From positions 62,001 through 126,000 of the forward strand of contig NBIV01000062.1 in assembly GCA_003194525.1 (NCBI GenBank): a stretch of 64,000 nucleotides of DNA, given 5' to 3'. Under the pieces are notes generated by a model that had not been told where the DNA came from, made no database searches, and saw nothing but the letters and a program-made list of their open reading frames with translations. Positions within the stretch are counted from its first letter, which is position 1, and the number at the start of each line of letters is the position of its first letter. A program made the position numbers and the translations under genes. This document shows positions 31,484-42,489 of the stretch, in pieces. The DNA is from Gracilariopsis chorda. Lineage: Eukaryota > Rhodophyta > Florideophyceae > Gracilariales > Gracilariaceae.

Positions 31484-34477
31484 TTAATAATCAAGGTTGC
31501 AGAGTCTTTGAGCTTCTGTCTTGATTCGGCGATCACCGGCAGTGCATAGGAAGTCTTCCAACAGCCCTGGCAAATCCTCTAGTACATTCTGCAGAAGTTC
31601 CCAAGTCTGATCGATCTTGTCCGGTAATCCGAGCCATTCTACCAGAATACTTATGGCGTCGTTTTGCTTTCGTATTCCCTTAATCGCCTGAGCGTTCTGA
31701 TAAGTAGATTCGCTGTGTTCTGCAAACTCCAGCAACTGGGGATCAACCTCTTGATTGCCTAAGGCTGCTCGGTAAAACATCAGTCTCCGAGCGTGCACCG
31801 TCTCCCTTTTCCCTTTAACAATGTCCTTCACTTCGTAGACCCAGTTAAACTTACACCCCACCACCTGACGCGGCCCTCTCCATTTAGACTGAAGTTTATG
31901 GCCGTGCTTCTGGGCTTTACGGACGAGCACATAGTCGCCGATGGTGAAGTTCGTAGCTTTGATATTGGTTCGCGCATTGTGCAGATCAATAGATTTCTGC
32001 CTTCGCTTCGAAACTACCGTTTGTACCTCACGGTGCATGTTTTCCATAACCACCTGCGTGCGCTCAATTTCAATCAACTGTAGAGCTCTTACTTCTGTAA
32101 GTGTAGGCAGAGATGTGTACTTTTCCATCGGTAACGCCTTCAGGAGAGGTCTTGATGGCTGGTGACCTGTGAAAATCTCCAGTGGCGTTCTGTATACTCC
32201 CTTTTTGCCCGTACGGAGTCCTAATCTCTTAAGTGGAGCTTGGTTGAGTATGCTCTGAACGCATTCCGTCACTGCAGGCCAGTCCTTGGCTGAAAGTCTA
32301 AACTCGTGCAACAAGGCTTTGCATGCTCGAAGGACTTCCCTGCACACTCTTTCAACGGTCCCGTTTGCCCAAGGAGTGTAGGCTGTAGTAAAGTGATGGT
32401 TCAGCTTAAGTTCTTCTGCGACAGCCCTCATCAGTTCGTTCTTGAAATGGGTTCCTTGATCGGATACCACCCAGTCCATGAGGCCAAATGTCGCTATCCA
32501 CGTTGCGATGGCTTCTGCCGCAGCCGCGCTAGTTGCAGCTGTAAACGGCCATAACCAGGTAAAAGAGCTCATGTCATCCCTGAGGATTAATATGTAAAGC
32601 TCCTGGGTCACGCTTTCGCCCATGTAAAGAAAGTCGATGTGCACCACTTCGTTCGGTCTTTCTCCGTGTAACGCTGATCCTAACGGTCTCGGCACGATCT
32701 CACCGGATCGCGTTGTTATGCACTGCAGGCATCCCTTGACGAATGCCTGTATGTCTCCCGACATACCGTTCCACCTGAAGTTTTCGCGTATAACGCTCTC
32801 GGTGGCCTCACTACCCCTGTGCCCGAGACTTCCGCAGTGCGATAAGATCAGTATCTTCAACTTGAGCTCAGTGGCTTTGAATGGAACCCAAATAGCTGGG
32901 CCATCATGTAGTAGTCCTTCTGGGCCTTCTCGTAAGTAGCCCGGCGGATTATCGTTCACCTGTGCGGTTCGAAACTCTTCAATGTCCGGCCACTCTACTT
33001 TGTCCGTAGGCGGCGCGATCGATGCTGCGGTAAACGCCAGGCTGCATATTTTCTGCGTTACTAGTAGGTTTCTCCGGTAACCTTTCGTCCATCGCGTAAG
33101 AATGTCGGCGAATACGTTTTCCGTTCCGGGTATGTGCTCGATCGTGTATTCAAAACGCGAGAGGAATACCGCCCACCGCTGCACGTTCGCCACTATATGC
33201 TGCCCCAACGAAGGTTGGAGGGCCATCGGCGCGAACACGAAGAGCAAATTGCGGTGGTCAGTGAATACGTGTACTGGATGTTCGTCCAGAAACATATAAT
33301 CCAACTTATCGAATGTCTTCACTATGGCGTAGCCTTCCTGCTCGTATGTGCTCCAATTAACTTGAGCACCTTTGAATACTCCTCCGAGAAACGCCATTGG
33401 CTCGTGTTTCTGTTCTGCGAATGGCTTCTCCAACGTTTCTGGTTCTGTCTGAGTCACGACTCCAGACCAGTGGTTGTTCGATGCATCGGTGAATACACAT
33501 ATTACATTTCCAGCTCGCGGGTATGAGAGATACACTGCATTTCGTAGGCTGTCTTGTATGTCTGCAAAAGCTTGCGTATGTTCCTGGCCCCAAGACAGAT
33601 CTCGCAGTGCCATTCCTTTGATAGCCCGTTTCTTCCGACGACCTGCTTTCTTGTAGGCTTCTTCTAGCATATTATTTAGTGAAGCCACGCGTCTATCGAA
33701 ATCTGGGATTGCCGTGGCCATCCAGCGACAGCAGTGAATAAACTCGCACAATTCATCCGCTGTGACGGGCGCGTGCATCTCCTTGAGACCCTCTACCTTT
33801 GCTGGGTCCATGGTATAGCCTTCTCCATTGACTAGCCTTCCGCACCACTTGATTTCTTTTGCGAAAAAATGGCTCTTCTTCGCCGATATGAACAACCTCG
33901 TTTCCTTACAGATTTCGAGGAAGCGCCGGAGAGTACGTAGCAGCGTTGGCTCATCTCTGGCGTGAAGATTGAAATCGTCTAACCATGCCTTCAGATTGTT
34001 TCGGAGCTCTTTAAAGAGCGGTTCTACCGAGGATTGAAAGTGCGATGTAGCGTTCGTGAGACCAGGTATGACCCTCGTTGAGGAATAGGTACCATCCGGA
34101 CAGACTACGCCACATGCCGAATAGGAATCAGGGTGCAGTGGGAGCTGCCAGTATCCGTGTACAAAGTCAACGACAGCGAAGCACTTGCTTCCAGCAAAAT
34201 CCTGTATTTCGGAATCCAAGTGAGGCATGGGCCATGATTCCTTCAGCGTTGCAGCATTTAATGGGCGCAAGTCGATAGCGCATCTGAACCTGGCTTTCGA
34301 TCCCACTTTTGGCACCAACAACGGGGCTGCCTGCCATTCCGCATGAGGTTTTGGTATGAATATGCCTAGCTCCACGAGCTTAGCCGTGTAGGCTTTGAGA
34401 AAGGCCCTTTGCGGCGCTGGATACCTCCGCGCTTTGACCTTTACCGGCCGCTTATTTGGATCAAGCCTGATCTGCAT
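31484..34477 (-). CDS. Gypsy element 2 pol: RT, RNase H, integrase, chromo-like C-terminus
   Basis: The first ATG in this frame is at 34477 (997 residues), but the frame is open upstream to about 34535. It is -1 relative to gag-pro, so synthesis by a -1 frameshift is expected. The RT has VVDFVHGYWQLPL and the catalytic site in AWLDDFNLHA (LDD preceded by Trp-Leu rather than Tyr-x). RNase H has FTDASNN, an EGYAI glutamate and FTDHRNL. The integrase has an H2C2 finger (HCGSLGH ... CLQC) and DDE residues in HIDFLYM, VSDQGTHF and NGTVERV. The C-terminus (ILVEWLGLPDKIDQTWELLQN) resembles a chromodomain. No lesion is seen. Confidence 0.9.
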   Translation of the reverse strand: MQIRLDPNKRPVKVKARRYPAPQRAFLKAYTAKLVELGIFIPKPHAEWQAAPLLVPKVGSKARFRCAIDLRPLNAATLKESWPMPHLDSEIQDFAGSKCFAVVDFVHGYWQLPLHPDSYSACGVVCPDGTYSSTRVIPGLTNATSHFQSSVEPLFKELRNNLKAWLDDFNLHARDEPTLLRTLRRFLEICKETRLFISAKKSHFFAKEIKWCGRLVNGEGYTMDPAKVEGLKEMHAPVTADELCEFIHCCRWMATAIPDFDRRVASLNNMLEEAYKKAGRRKKRAIKGMALRDLSWGQEHTQAFADIQDSLRNAVYLSYPRAGNVICVFTDASNNHWSGVVTQTEPETLEKPFAEQKHEPMAFLGGVFKGAQVNWSTYEQEGYAIVKTFDKLDYMFLDEHPVHVFTDHRNLLFVFAPMALQPSLGQHIVANVQRWAVFLSRFEYTIEHIPGTENVFADILTRWTKGYRRNLLVTQKICSLAFTAASIAPPTDKVEWPDIEEFRTAQVNDNPPGYLREGPEGLLHDGPAIWVPFKATELKLKILILSHCGSLGHRGSEATESVIRENFRWNGMSGDIQAFVKGCLQCITTRSGEIVPRPLGSALHGERPNEVVHIDFLYMGESVTQELYILILRDDMSSFTWLWPFTAATSAAAAEAIATWIATFGLMDWVVSDQGTHFKNELMRAVAEELKLNHHFTTAYTPWANGTVERVCREVLRACKALLHEFRLSAKDWPAVTECVQSILNQAPLKRLGLRTGKKGVYRTPLEIFTGHQPSRPLLKALPMEKYTSLPTLTEVRALQLIEIERTQVVMENMHREVQTVVSKRRQKSIDLHNARTNIKATNFTIGDYVLVRKAQKHGHKLQSKWRGPRQVVGCKFNWVYEVKDIVKGKRETVHARRLMFYRAALGNQEVDPQLLEFAEHSESTYQNAQAIKGIRKQNDAISILVEWLGLPDKIDQTWELLQNVLEDLPGLLEDFLCTAGDRRIKTEAQRLCNLDY

Positions 34478-34512
34478 TGGCCGGATATTGGCTGGGTCGG
34501 CTTTCCCCAGCC

Positions 34513-36243
34513 TTAGTCGAAAACCGACTTGAACTCCGTAAGTAGCTTTCCAAGCTCTTCGGTGCCTACGGTGGACATACCATTGGCCTCTGCTTTCTTC
34601 ACCAGTTTCTCCATGGCTTCATCAAGATCCTGGGGATCATCGTCACCGAGGTCAATGTAAACATTGCTATCCTCAAGACCGTCGTCTCCTTCCGTGGCGC
34701 TGCTATGAAATGTCCCTCCGCTCATTAGAGATGCGATGGTACCATGCGTTCCTTGAGCTCTTTTCTTCGAGTCCGCCGCTAAGGCTTGGGGAATGTTAAT
34801 GACACCATCATTCTGGTCACAGGCAGTGGCTAGAATGGCCTTGTTGTCACAACCTATTGACTGTAATACTGGCCGTCCAATGATGACATATTCTAACTCA
34901 GCCTTTCCAACTTTCCATTCGATGGACCTAAGCACTAACTTAGCGCCATGCCTAATGCGAAGTTGCACGTCCAAGGTAACCTTCCGGTTACATTCGATGT
35001 TCGCCTGCTTTGAATCTTCAGTAGATATTCCGCTATATTTGTGCGGCGGCTCCAGTTTATCCGCACGCAAATTCATATCCGCGGATTGGATACAATCAAA
35101 TATTGCCTCTGGCAGGAGATTGATGTCTGACCCTTGGTCTGCGAGCACGACTGTTTCTACCGCTCCGTTACAGAACATCGCACTGAACAGCAATGAGTGG
35201 GAATCTATTTTGTCCGCCGCAATCCGATTGACCCGGCCTCGTGGAGGATCTCCCTTGTCTCCTTTGTTCTTGGTGGATTGTTTCTTTTTCTTTGCTCGGA
35301 TCATCCGCCGGTACATTTCCTTCTCTTCGATTGTAGAGTTAGGACAATCCTTGATCCAGTGACGTCCACCACAGTCAGGGTTAAGGCACTCTGGCAGGTC
35401 CTCGTCCTTCTCCTTAGTGCCTCCCTTGTGTTGATGGGCTTTATTACTTTTGGCTGCGTTTCTCCTTTCACGGTTTCGCTTCCCAGGGCGTTGTCTGTAC
35501 GACTTTGTACTAGTCCTGACGAACCGCCGGCGCCGTTCGTGCAAGGCGCTCGACCCCGACGAGCCATCGCAGCTTTCGGCTTCTGACTCAGCGATTGCTT
35601 CTTGCTCGAGCTCTAATTTCTTTGCTTGCAGAGCAAGCTCTCGCATGAAAGCTCCAAAATCTTTCTTTTCAAATCCTTCGTCTTTGCGCCATCGAACTAT
35701 ATTCTTCATTCGATCACGCAGGTTCTTTGGTTTGATGCGTTTAAGAATATGCTCGATGGCAATATGCGGCTTGTCAGTGGAAAGATCCTGCATTCCGGCT
35801 GATTCCAACACGGTGATGTAACGGTAGTGCAGGTTCCAGACTCTGTCTTCAGCTTCCTTAAGGGATGTGTCCATTTTCACCTTACTAACAATATGCTCAA
35901 TCCTGGATAGGTCGTTACCATCAGGGGTAAAACTGGCTCGGGTATGGACGCACTTCTTCAGCTGTTCTTCTGATATACTTGGGACGTCTTTGGCTTTGAT
36001 CCACTCTGCTGTCAGAAAGATCTTTAGCATTGAGTTATCGATTGAGGCTTTATAAGAAGTGGGGGTAATTTCGATGCCCGGCTCCCGATTCTTTTCCTCA
36101 ACCTGCTTCTCGTACAGCTCTCGCTGTTTCTGAAACGTCGCGAAATGTCTGAGGGTCACACCTTGCAGCCTGGGTGCCTCAAGATTTGACACAATGGTCT
36201 GCCTGACCGTAGAAGCGGTGGCTTTGTTGGATTCCTGCCCCAT
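34513..36243 (-). CDS. Gypsy element 2 gag-protease polyprotein
   Basis: ATG 36243 to TAA 34513-34515 gives 576 residues. The N-terminal half is a helical, charged Gag (EKQVEEKNREPG ...), followed by a strongly basic RNA-binding stretch, a zinc knuckle (CLNPDCGGRHWIKDC) and an aspartic-protease domain with VLADQGSDINLLP and IIGRPVLQSIGCD. The active-site triad reads DQG instead of the usual DTG or DSG. The frame ends just after the sequence GGTTTTC in element sense (34519-34525), where pol continues in the -1 frame. Confidence 0.88.
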   Translation of the reverse strand: MGQESNKATASTVRQTIVSNLEAPRLQGVTLRHFATFQKQRELYEKQVEEKNREPGIEITPTSYKASIDNSMLKIFLTAEWIKAKDVPSISEEQLKKCVHTRASFTPDGNDLSRIEHIVSKVKMDTSLKEAEDRVWNLHYRYITVLESAGMQDLSTDKPHIAIEHILKRIKPKNLRDRMKNIVRWRKDEGFEKKDFGAFMRELALQAKKLELEQEAIAESEAESCDGSSGSSALHERRRRFVRTSTKSYRQRPGKRNRERRNAAKSNKAHQHKGGTKEKDEDLPECLNPDCGGRHWIKDCPNSTIEEKEMYRRMIRAKKKKQSTKNKGDKGDPPRGRVNRIAADKIDSHSLLFSAMFCNGAVETVVLADQGSDINLLPEAIFDCIQSADMNLRADKLEPPHKYSGISTEDSKQANIECNRKVTLDVQLRIRHGAKLVLRSIEWKVGKAELEYVIIGRPVLQSIGCDNKAILATACDQNDGVINIPQALAADSKKRAQGTHGTIASLMSGGTFHSSATEGDDGLEDSNVYIDLGDDDPQDLDEAMEKLVKKAEANGMSTVGTEELGKLLTEFKSVFD

Positions 36244-36286
36244 TGCTTAACTGCAACGTAAGCTGGTCTGTGCACACAATTATAAT

Positions 36287-36530
36287 TGTTGAGCTCTACG
36301 CGCAGTTAGACTCAACGAGGGGAACAACGCAAGACGACACTGGGCACCTAGGCTCTGCCCCTCTTCTCCGAGTGCAGGCCTTGCCTTTACTGACGCCGAT
36401 CATATAGTCCTCGAAAGGTCGCCTTCGCGACCTTTCCGACACTTAGACTTATGTTCGAATTATTGTCAGCTCGTACAGGCCTGGCGGCCTTTGGTACTAA
36501 CGAAGCTGCAGTACTTTGCATCGCGTAACA
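36287..36530 (-). repeat. LTR of gypsy element 2 (5' LTR in element orientation)
   Basis: 244 bp, identical to 31211-31454, with the same 10-bp stem-loop at 36413-36436. It is followed by the target duplication GACTG. Confidence 0.92.
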
Positions 36531-36535
36531 GACTG

Positions 36536-38600
36536 TTACCGGTTATGCCCTGCGCCTTCCCAACCGATCATGTCCCCGGCGGACAGCAGGAGATAGACGA
36601 TGTAATATATCGACATGTCACTCACTGACTCTTGTCGGTTAGGGCCGCTCTGACATCGATTCAACATGGATTCGGCTGTGCATATGAACTACGGATGAGG
36701 AGAGTGCAGCTCGGACTGGAGAGGTAGTACCATCGCAACCATACTTTCTTTCTTGCCTTTGGCTGGCCCTCTTCCTCTTCCCTTCAATCCCTTCAGTCCT
36801 TCCCTTCCCTTCTGTCTTACTCTCACGTCCATGAGCAACAGCACAACAGAGCGCAAAAATGAGATAGGGCACGATCGAAAACAAAACTGGTTACACCCTG
36901 TGTGTACGTACTTGTTCCAGAGAAAGAGCTGCTACCTGCTAAAGCTAAGGCATAGAGTTGAAAATACCGTTGATCACTTTGTCGTGAAGTGTAGAAGCTG
37001 CTCCAAGTCCAGACGAGACACTTTCCCGTCCACACGAGAAAGACAAGGACTTGGAGTATCAGCATTGCTGATTCAGCAACAGTGAAGAAACGGCCGGGAA
37101 GATTGTTGGAATTCTTGCGGAGAGAGGAACTCTTCAACAAGAGTTTCTACCACGCTGTCCGAATTAGTGGCGTGCGCCCGTAAACATACAAGCATACATA
37201 CATACAAAACTGTATGACACACAAGAAAGATGGTGAACGTACTCCAGAATTAGTATATTAAAAGAGTCAGGAACTATTGTTAACAAAATTGGATGAGCGA
37301 GAATGGTGATATAACTTCTAATCATGCCTGCGCATGGAGAAAGCATTGCAACTGTCCTCTGGCAACCGCATGGTACCCTCAGATGGGAATCCCTCATCTC
37401 TCAAAGTGAATAACTACTGCGCATAGTACCCATAGCATGTGTACATCTATGTTTGTATTTGGACTGTGTTTCCAGTTCTGAAGACGTTGTATGACTCCTC
37501 ACAAGAATAAGTCTTCTCTATCAAGGAAGGCCGACTACTAAGGAACCATCGGGAGATAACGTGGTTTGCTCTGGGGCTTTCAAGAAGGTGCTTACTAAAC
37601 AAATGTGGAGTGGATCAGTGAACGTGCGAGAAGTACATTGAAGAAGATTCAGTACGTTCTCCATTATATTATCCTCTTCGTCACATTCTATCAGGGACAA
37701 CGTTTTATTTCGACTTGAGCGCACTAATCCTCAAATATCTGACTCTACTTACAAAGGGAAGTTTTCCGAATAGACTTGAATACTGACTCCTCTGGCTTTC
37801 CTACGAATTACGTTAGTGGCGTCATTGCTACGATTGCAAGGAGTACGGAGTGTGCTCTAGATGGGGACGTATGCGTTTCTCATACTTTCCTCAACACGGC
37901 ACGAACGAACCATAGTGATTTAGTCTCGAACAACAGGACTAGAGCATCTCTGTTGTCTGTTCTTCCCTTGATATCTCGTTGTTCCTTCAAAACAACGAAT
38001 CCGACCCGGGATGTCATTAAACTCGCCCAGGCGATCGGCGGACTGGTCGCCTTCGTCGACCTGGGATGTCTCTAAAAGCGACCAGGCAGTCGGCAGACCG
38101 ACGGCCCCAAGCGACCTGGGTGGCACTGTCCAGAAAAGGCCCCCGCTAAGCTGTGCGAAACGGTAGCCACGACGCACGCGCTTCCCGGAAGATCTTGCCA
38201 GCCTTTCCCTGAGTTTTCCCGGAAGGGTCAGGAGTTTCCTACGGAAACTGAGGCGGCAGTCTTACCTCACGCAGCATCTCAGCATCGCGTGGATAATGGA
38301 AGAAAACAGGCCCGCCCGTACAAGGATCTGAATGGTTTTACAGGGTTTTTACGGAACTTGCGCCAGGATTGAAGAAAAGCACGTGTGTTAGGTCGGTTCA
38401 ACTACCCGAAATCGCCAAGGGTAAAGAGGAAAGGGTGGGTAGAACGTCGTTAGTGCTTCTAGACGACGAAAACGAGGCACATTGGAATCCGCCTTGTCGT
38501 GGTGTGCCCCTTAGCTGACGTCCTCTGGTGGAAAGGGAAGGAATAGCAGAGAAAAGAATGGAAAAGGCGAGTCGCGTCAGAACGAAATGGATCCGATCTC
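36536..38600. other. Gene-poor sequence, no gene seen
   Basis: Only short frames without domains. Together with 30496-31205 this was one continuous stretch before gypsy element 2 inserted. Confidence 0.4.
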
Positions 38601-38887
38601 GGGTCTTCCCGTAGAAGCTTGGTACTAATCTTTCCATGTTCCGAGATAGTAGCTAGTGAGCGCAACACGGCTGCTGCAAGGTGAGAGCAAGCAGCAGTCA
38701 TCGGCTACATTCCGGGGACATGAATAGAGATTGGTACTACGGGACAGAGAAAATCTTTCTTTCCGAGGAGCTTTACGTACATAGAGTTTAGCATGCTAGA
38801 CGAAGAAAAGCTCCCCTGTAGAGTTAGATTCTACCACAATGCCGTAATCAGGTAATGTGTGCCCATAAAAAAGAAGAAGAAGAAGAA
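38601..38887 (+). repeat. Dispersed ~290-bp repeat, copy B, with A6(GAA)5 tail
   Basis: Direct-orientation copy of 30206-30495, identical apart from one GAA unit. The flanks of the two copies are unrelated, so these are separate insertions of one family or termini of a larger unit. Confidence 0.75.
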
Positions 38888-39861
38888 AACAACGAATACG
38901 TTTCTCGAATCAAGATAAAATGCATTTACCGCTCAAAAGATCATGTTGGTCTCATGCTGCGAACTGGAACCATGTATTCCAAGATCCTTAGATCGGTAGA
39001 ATTTACGAACTAGCGGGGATAGTCGTACTGCGATGTCAATGGAGGGCTTCTCTCTCCATGTGTACACTTTCCACCAGGCCTACTTTGTCGAAGTACCGCG
39101 ATTTTCCCGGTTTCAGGTTCTACAGCCCTTCGTTTCTAGCCAGAGAGAAGGTGCCTAGCATTCAAATAACCCTTTGGAAGTGACTGAAGCTCAGAAATTA
39201 GGAAAGCGATGTACTTTCATTGCTGAGCGTAGAAGAGAACTGACAGCACTCTCAGCTACAAGTGATGATCAGGCTCTTTACCATTGTGGAGCTGTACTCT
39301 TCGACGGGGACTGCTCAATTCATGGCGTTTCAACTGAATAAATGCAGCTTCATACCCATTGTATCCTAATCCTATCATTCGTGAGAAAGGCAAGAGCACG
39401 AGCAGAAGCCTAAAGAGTTAACGTGTGATGACTTAAAACTTTATGCCCTTTCTTGAAGGAAGGTAAAGGCGAGTTCGCGCTAAAACAGCGTAGAATTGAA
39501 CTGGATTGTTCAAAATTCAAAATGTGCGCTCGAAACTCAATTCTTATTAGCACCCTTGAAGGGTCGTTTGAACTTCCGATATCACCGTCGAGACATCGGC
39601 GGTTTGGTTCCGAGGTTCAAGTGTCTGGGTCACTTCGCTCCAGTTGTGAACGTGATATTTTCACCCGTAGGCCGTTGAAGACTGTATTGCGTTACATGCA
39701 ACGAAGGGTGTCCATTACACCAGCAGTCCTTGCCTCCAGAGTGTTTCCGTTCCGCGAACTTAGCTTGCCAGGTTTGTAAGCCTGCATACGTTGGAAGCTA
39801 GTTGTACTATCATTTATTGAGTGACCACAAAGGCAGTCCTGATTTCTTTAAGAGATCCGCC
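38888..39861. other. Intergenic, upstream of the Src1-like gene
   Basis: No supported gene. The frames of about 100 codons at 39453-39779 lack an ATG at the start and any domain. Confidence 0.4.
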
Positions 39862-42489
39862 ATGGAATCACGCGAAGAAATTCAAGAAATGCGGGTCGTG
39901 GAGCTGCGTGATTTCTTGCGGCGCCACGATATACAGATCAAGAACCTTGCACGTTCTGACGGGACTCCGGGCCCACCACGCAAATCAGAGCTTCTTGCAG
40001 CGGCGCTGGAAGTTTGGGAAGATTATAACTCTGGTCGCTTGGAGGTACGAGGTTCGGCAACGCCGACTAGTCCTGTCCCACCGAACCCTTTTCAAACCCG
40101 GCGATTGTCTTCAGCGCCTGAAGACCATATGACGCCACAACGGCGAGCACCTCCACAGGTGCAACAACGGAACCGTGTGCCTGGAGCTCCAGCGGCACAA
40201 GAAGAACCGGCGGAAAGGAAGTCAACTACCCGTGCTCGGCGGCGTTCATCGAACTGGGTGGACCCATCTTTGCTTGCTCAGCTAAAGGCTCCAACTCCTC
40301 GCAAGCCACAACAAGAGTCTGCAGAAGCTAGTACGGAGGAGCAGAACAAAACTCGATCTAGTGTTCGACATCCAGGGTCTTACCGGGCCACCGAACTAGA
40401 TGTTGGTTTGAGAAACCGTCATCAACAACGGAGGCCAACCTTAGTGTTCGAGGAACCTCCACCGCAACCTTCGGGACGAAGTATCCGCACGTCCGGAGCG
40501 AGTACAAGACAGAGATCATCTGCGAATGAAACACGGAATGCAAGAACCGAGCTTTCCAGCTCAAGCGTTGGACGTACTTCACAACCGCGAAGGTTGCTAG
40601 ATGTGGACGAAGAATACATTTCTGAAGAGGATCCTGACTACGAGGCAGACCAAGAATATGTTGACAATAATGACTCAGACGAAAGTGATTATGAAGAGTG
40701 GAAACGTTCCGTTGAAATCGTTGATCTTACTCACGATGCTGCATTAAGGAAAACTGAATTTGATGAGAGCCTTGACGATGAGATTCAACCAGCCAGCCAA
40801 AGTAGAAAGCGTGGTCAACGAAGTTGGACGCACCAAGAAGACATTCCGTTTGACAGCGACACCCATGAAAGCGATCGTGCACGTCGTTCAGATCCTTCTT
40901 CGGCTGTTGAAACTGAGGAAGAGGATGATATCATTGATTTCAACGAGTGGCGTTCGAAAGATATTAGGGATTGGCTTCATGCTCATGACATCAAATTCAA
41001 TCCTACAGCTTCCAAAGTGGAACTTGTGGGTCTTGCTCGAGCTATAAAGATTCGTATGGAAACAGCGTTTGATGTCGACGATCAATCTGACACAGAAGAG
41101 ATGAAGGAGAGACGTCAAGGTATATCTGCACCGCGCGAAGACGATGATGTCGTTTTTGTCTCACAAAGTTCAAGAAAGCCAAAGAGAAGAAGATCTGGAC
41201 CAACGATAAGCAAAAGGGTTATTTGTTTCATGACGGTTTCGGTTTTGGGTTCAGCACTTCTTTTCTTATGGTGGTTTGCAATTAAGTCTATCCGGACAAG
41301 CAATGTAACACCTTTCTGTGACACAGACTCACAATCAAGTAAGTTTTCCAGTTCCTTCGTGCTTAGAGCGTAGATCTTTCCCCAGGAAGGTTACTTTTTC
41401 TTCCTGGGAGCTTCATACTTGGGGTATGCATCGTAGCATGAAATCCATGGTTCGAGACTCTAACTGTTCTTATTTCTGTGTCTCTCATGCTTGAACATAA
41501 TCTGCGAATCAGACTATACGGATACTGGCGCCTTGTGCCGGAAGTGCCCTCGTCATGGAATATGTATTACCGGAGAACTGGAATGCGATTCAGGATACGT
41601 TCGAAGTGGACATACGTGCGTTCCCGACCAAAAGTTTCACAACTTGGTCACAGAGCTTGTGGATCATGCATATAGAGAGCTTGCGAAGCTTCATGGCCTA
41701 GAACTTTGCGGTGAGCCGAACACTCCTGGACTCTCATATGACGACTTAGAAGCGTTGTTTGAGGAGTACTTACACAAAAAACGAGAAAAGAATCTCTCTC
41801 TATTCCGCAACGAAATGGAGTTCGACAAAGTCAAGGTTAAGGCAATTTCTAAAGCAATGAATATTATGGAGGGTTCACCATATCAGAATGAGTACAAGGT
41901 ATACATCGACGAAGAAGGAAGGTACAGAACGGAGAACGCCATACTCTCGTCTCCGTGTCGTTTCGTCATGTTTGTAATGAAGCACCACTTCAAAATCGTA
42001 ACTACCTTGTTCTTCACATATATATTAGTGTACTTGCGATGGAGACTGTTCCTCTATCGCCGCCGAAAAAGGAATGTGCGAACGGGCCATAAGCGATCTT
42101 TAGAGCTTCTCCGAAATCAAGTCGTGGGTTTCCGTAATGGGGAGGAAGACACGGCTTTCTTATCAGATGTAATTCTTCGAGAAGAAGCTCTCGGTCGAGC
42201 GACGCCGTACATTATCGAGATATGGAAGGAGGTAGAAGACCTTCTCAGAACCGACGCCCGGGTACTGCGCAAACATCAAAGTGTCAGAGGGATGCCTTCT
42301 TACACTTATGAGTACGTTGGAAGTCGAAGAAGCTCTGGCTCTTTCTTCGACAACTTTAGCCGGCGAAGTAGCAGCTTCGGCAGCCGAACAAGCTTGGATA
42401 GTCTGGATTTGCGATCAGAGTCGGATGTCGAAATACCTCAAGAAGACACCCTGAAGGGGTACATTTTTGGATTGATCGAAGGAAAATGA
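39862..42489 (+). CDS. Src1/Heh/MAN1-like inner nuclear membrane protein, two exons
   Basis: Exons are 39862-41338 and 41513-42489, with a 174-bp intron GTAAGT...CAG in phase 1; the product has 817 residues. The N-terminus is a HeH (SAP-like) motif (VVELRDFLRRHDIQIKNL, residues ~11-28). A second HeH-like motif lies at about residues 370-410 (FNEWRSKDIRDWLHAHDIKF). Between them is a basic, Ser/Arg-rich then acidic linker. Two membrane segments follow (MTVSVLGSALLFLWWFAI and IVTTLFFTYILVYLRW) flanking a cysteine-rich lumenal loop (CRKCPRHGIC, CDSGYVRSGHTC). The C-terminal nucleoplasmic part matches the MSC domain layout, then a Ser/Arg tail. Such proteins tether chromatin and nuclear pores or ESCRT to the inner nuclear membrane. 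The intron restores the frame, which supports the model. Confidence 0.8.

Larger units (their letters stand above)
31206..36535 (-). mobile_element. Complete Ty3/gypsy element 2 with 5-bp target duplication
   Basis: The element proper is 31211-36530, bounded by two 244-bp LTRs that read identically and begin TGTT and end AACA. The target duplication GACTG is present at 31206-31210 and 36531-36535. Both ORFs are intact on the minus strand: gag-protease (34513-36243) and pol (31484 to about 34535). Identical LTRs and open frames imply a recent insertion that may still be active. The family differs from the chromovirus at 1-12831: short LTRs, a different Gag and a different protease motif. No obvious polypurine tract or TGG-type primer site is seen next to the LTRs. 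Confidence 0.93.

Noticed and set aside
30206-38887. The two 290-bp repeats as LTRs of one large element containing gypsy element 2
   Set aside because: They lack TG...CA ends, end in an A/GAA tail, show no matching target duplication, and no coding sequence lies between them apart from the nested element.
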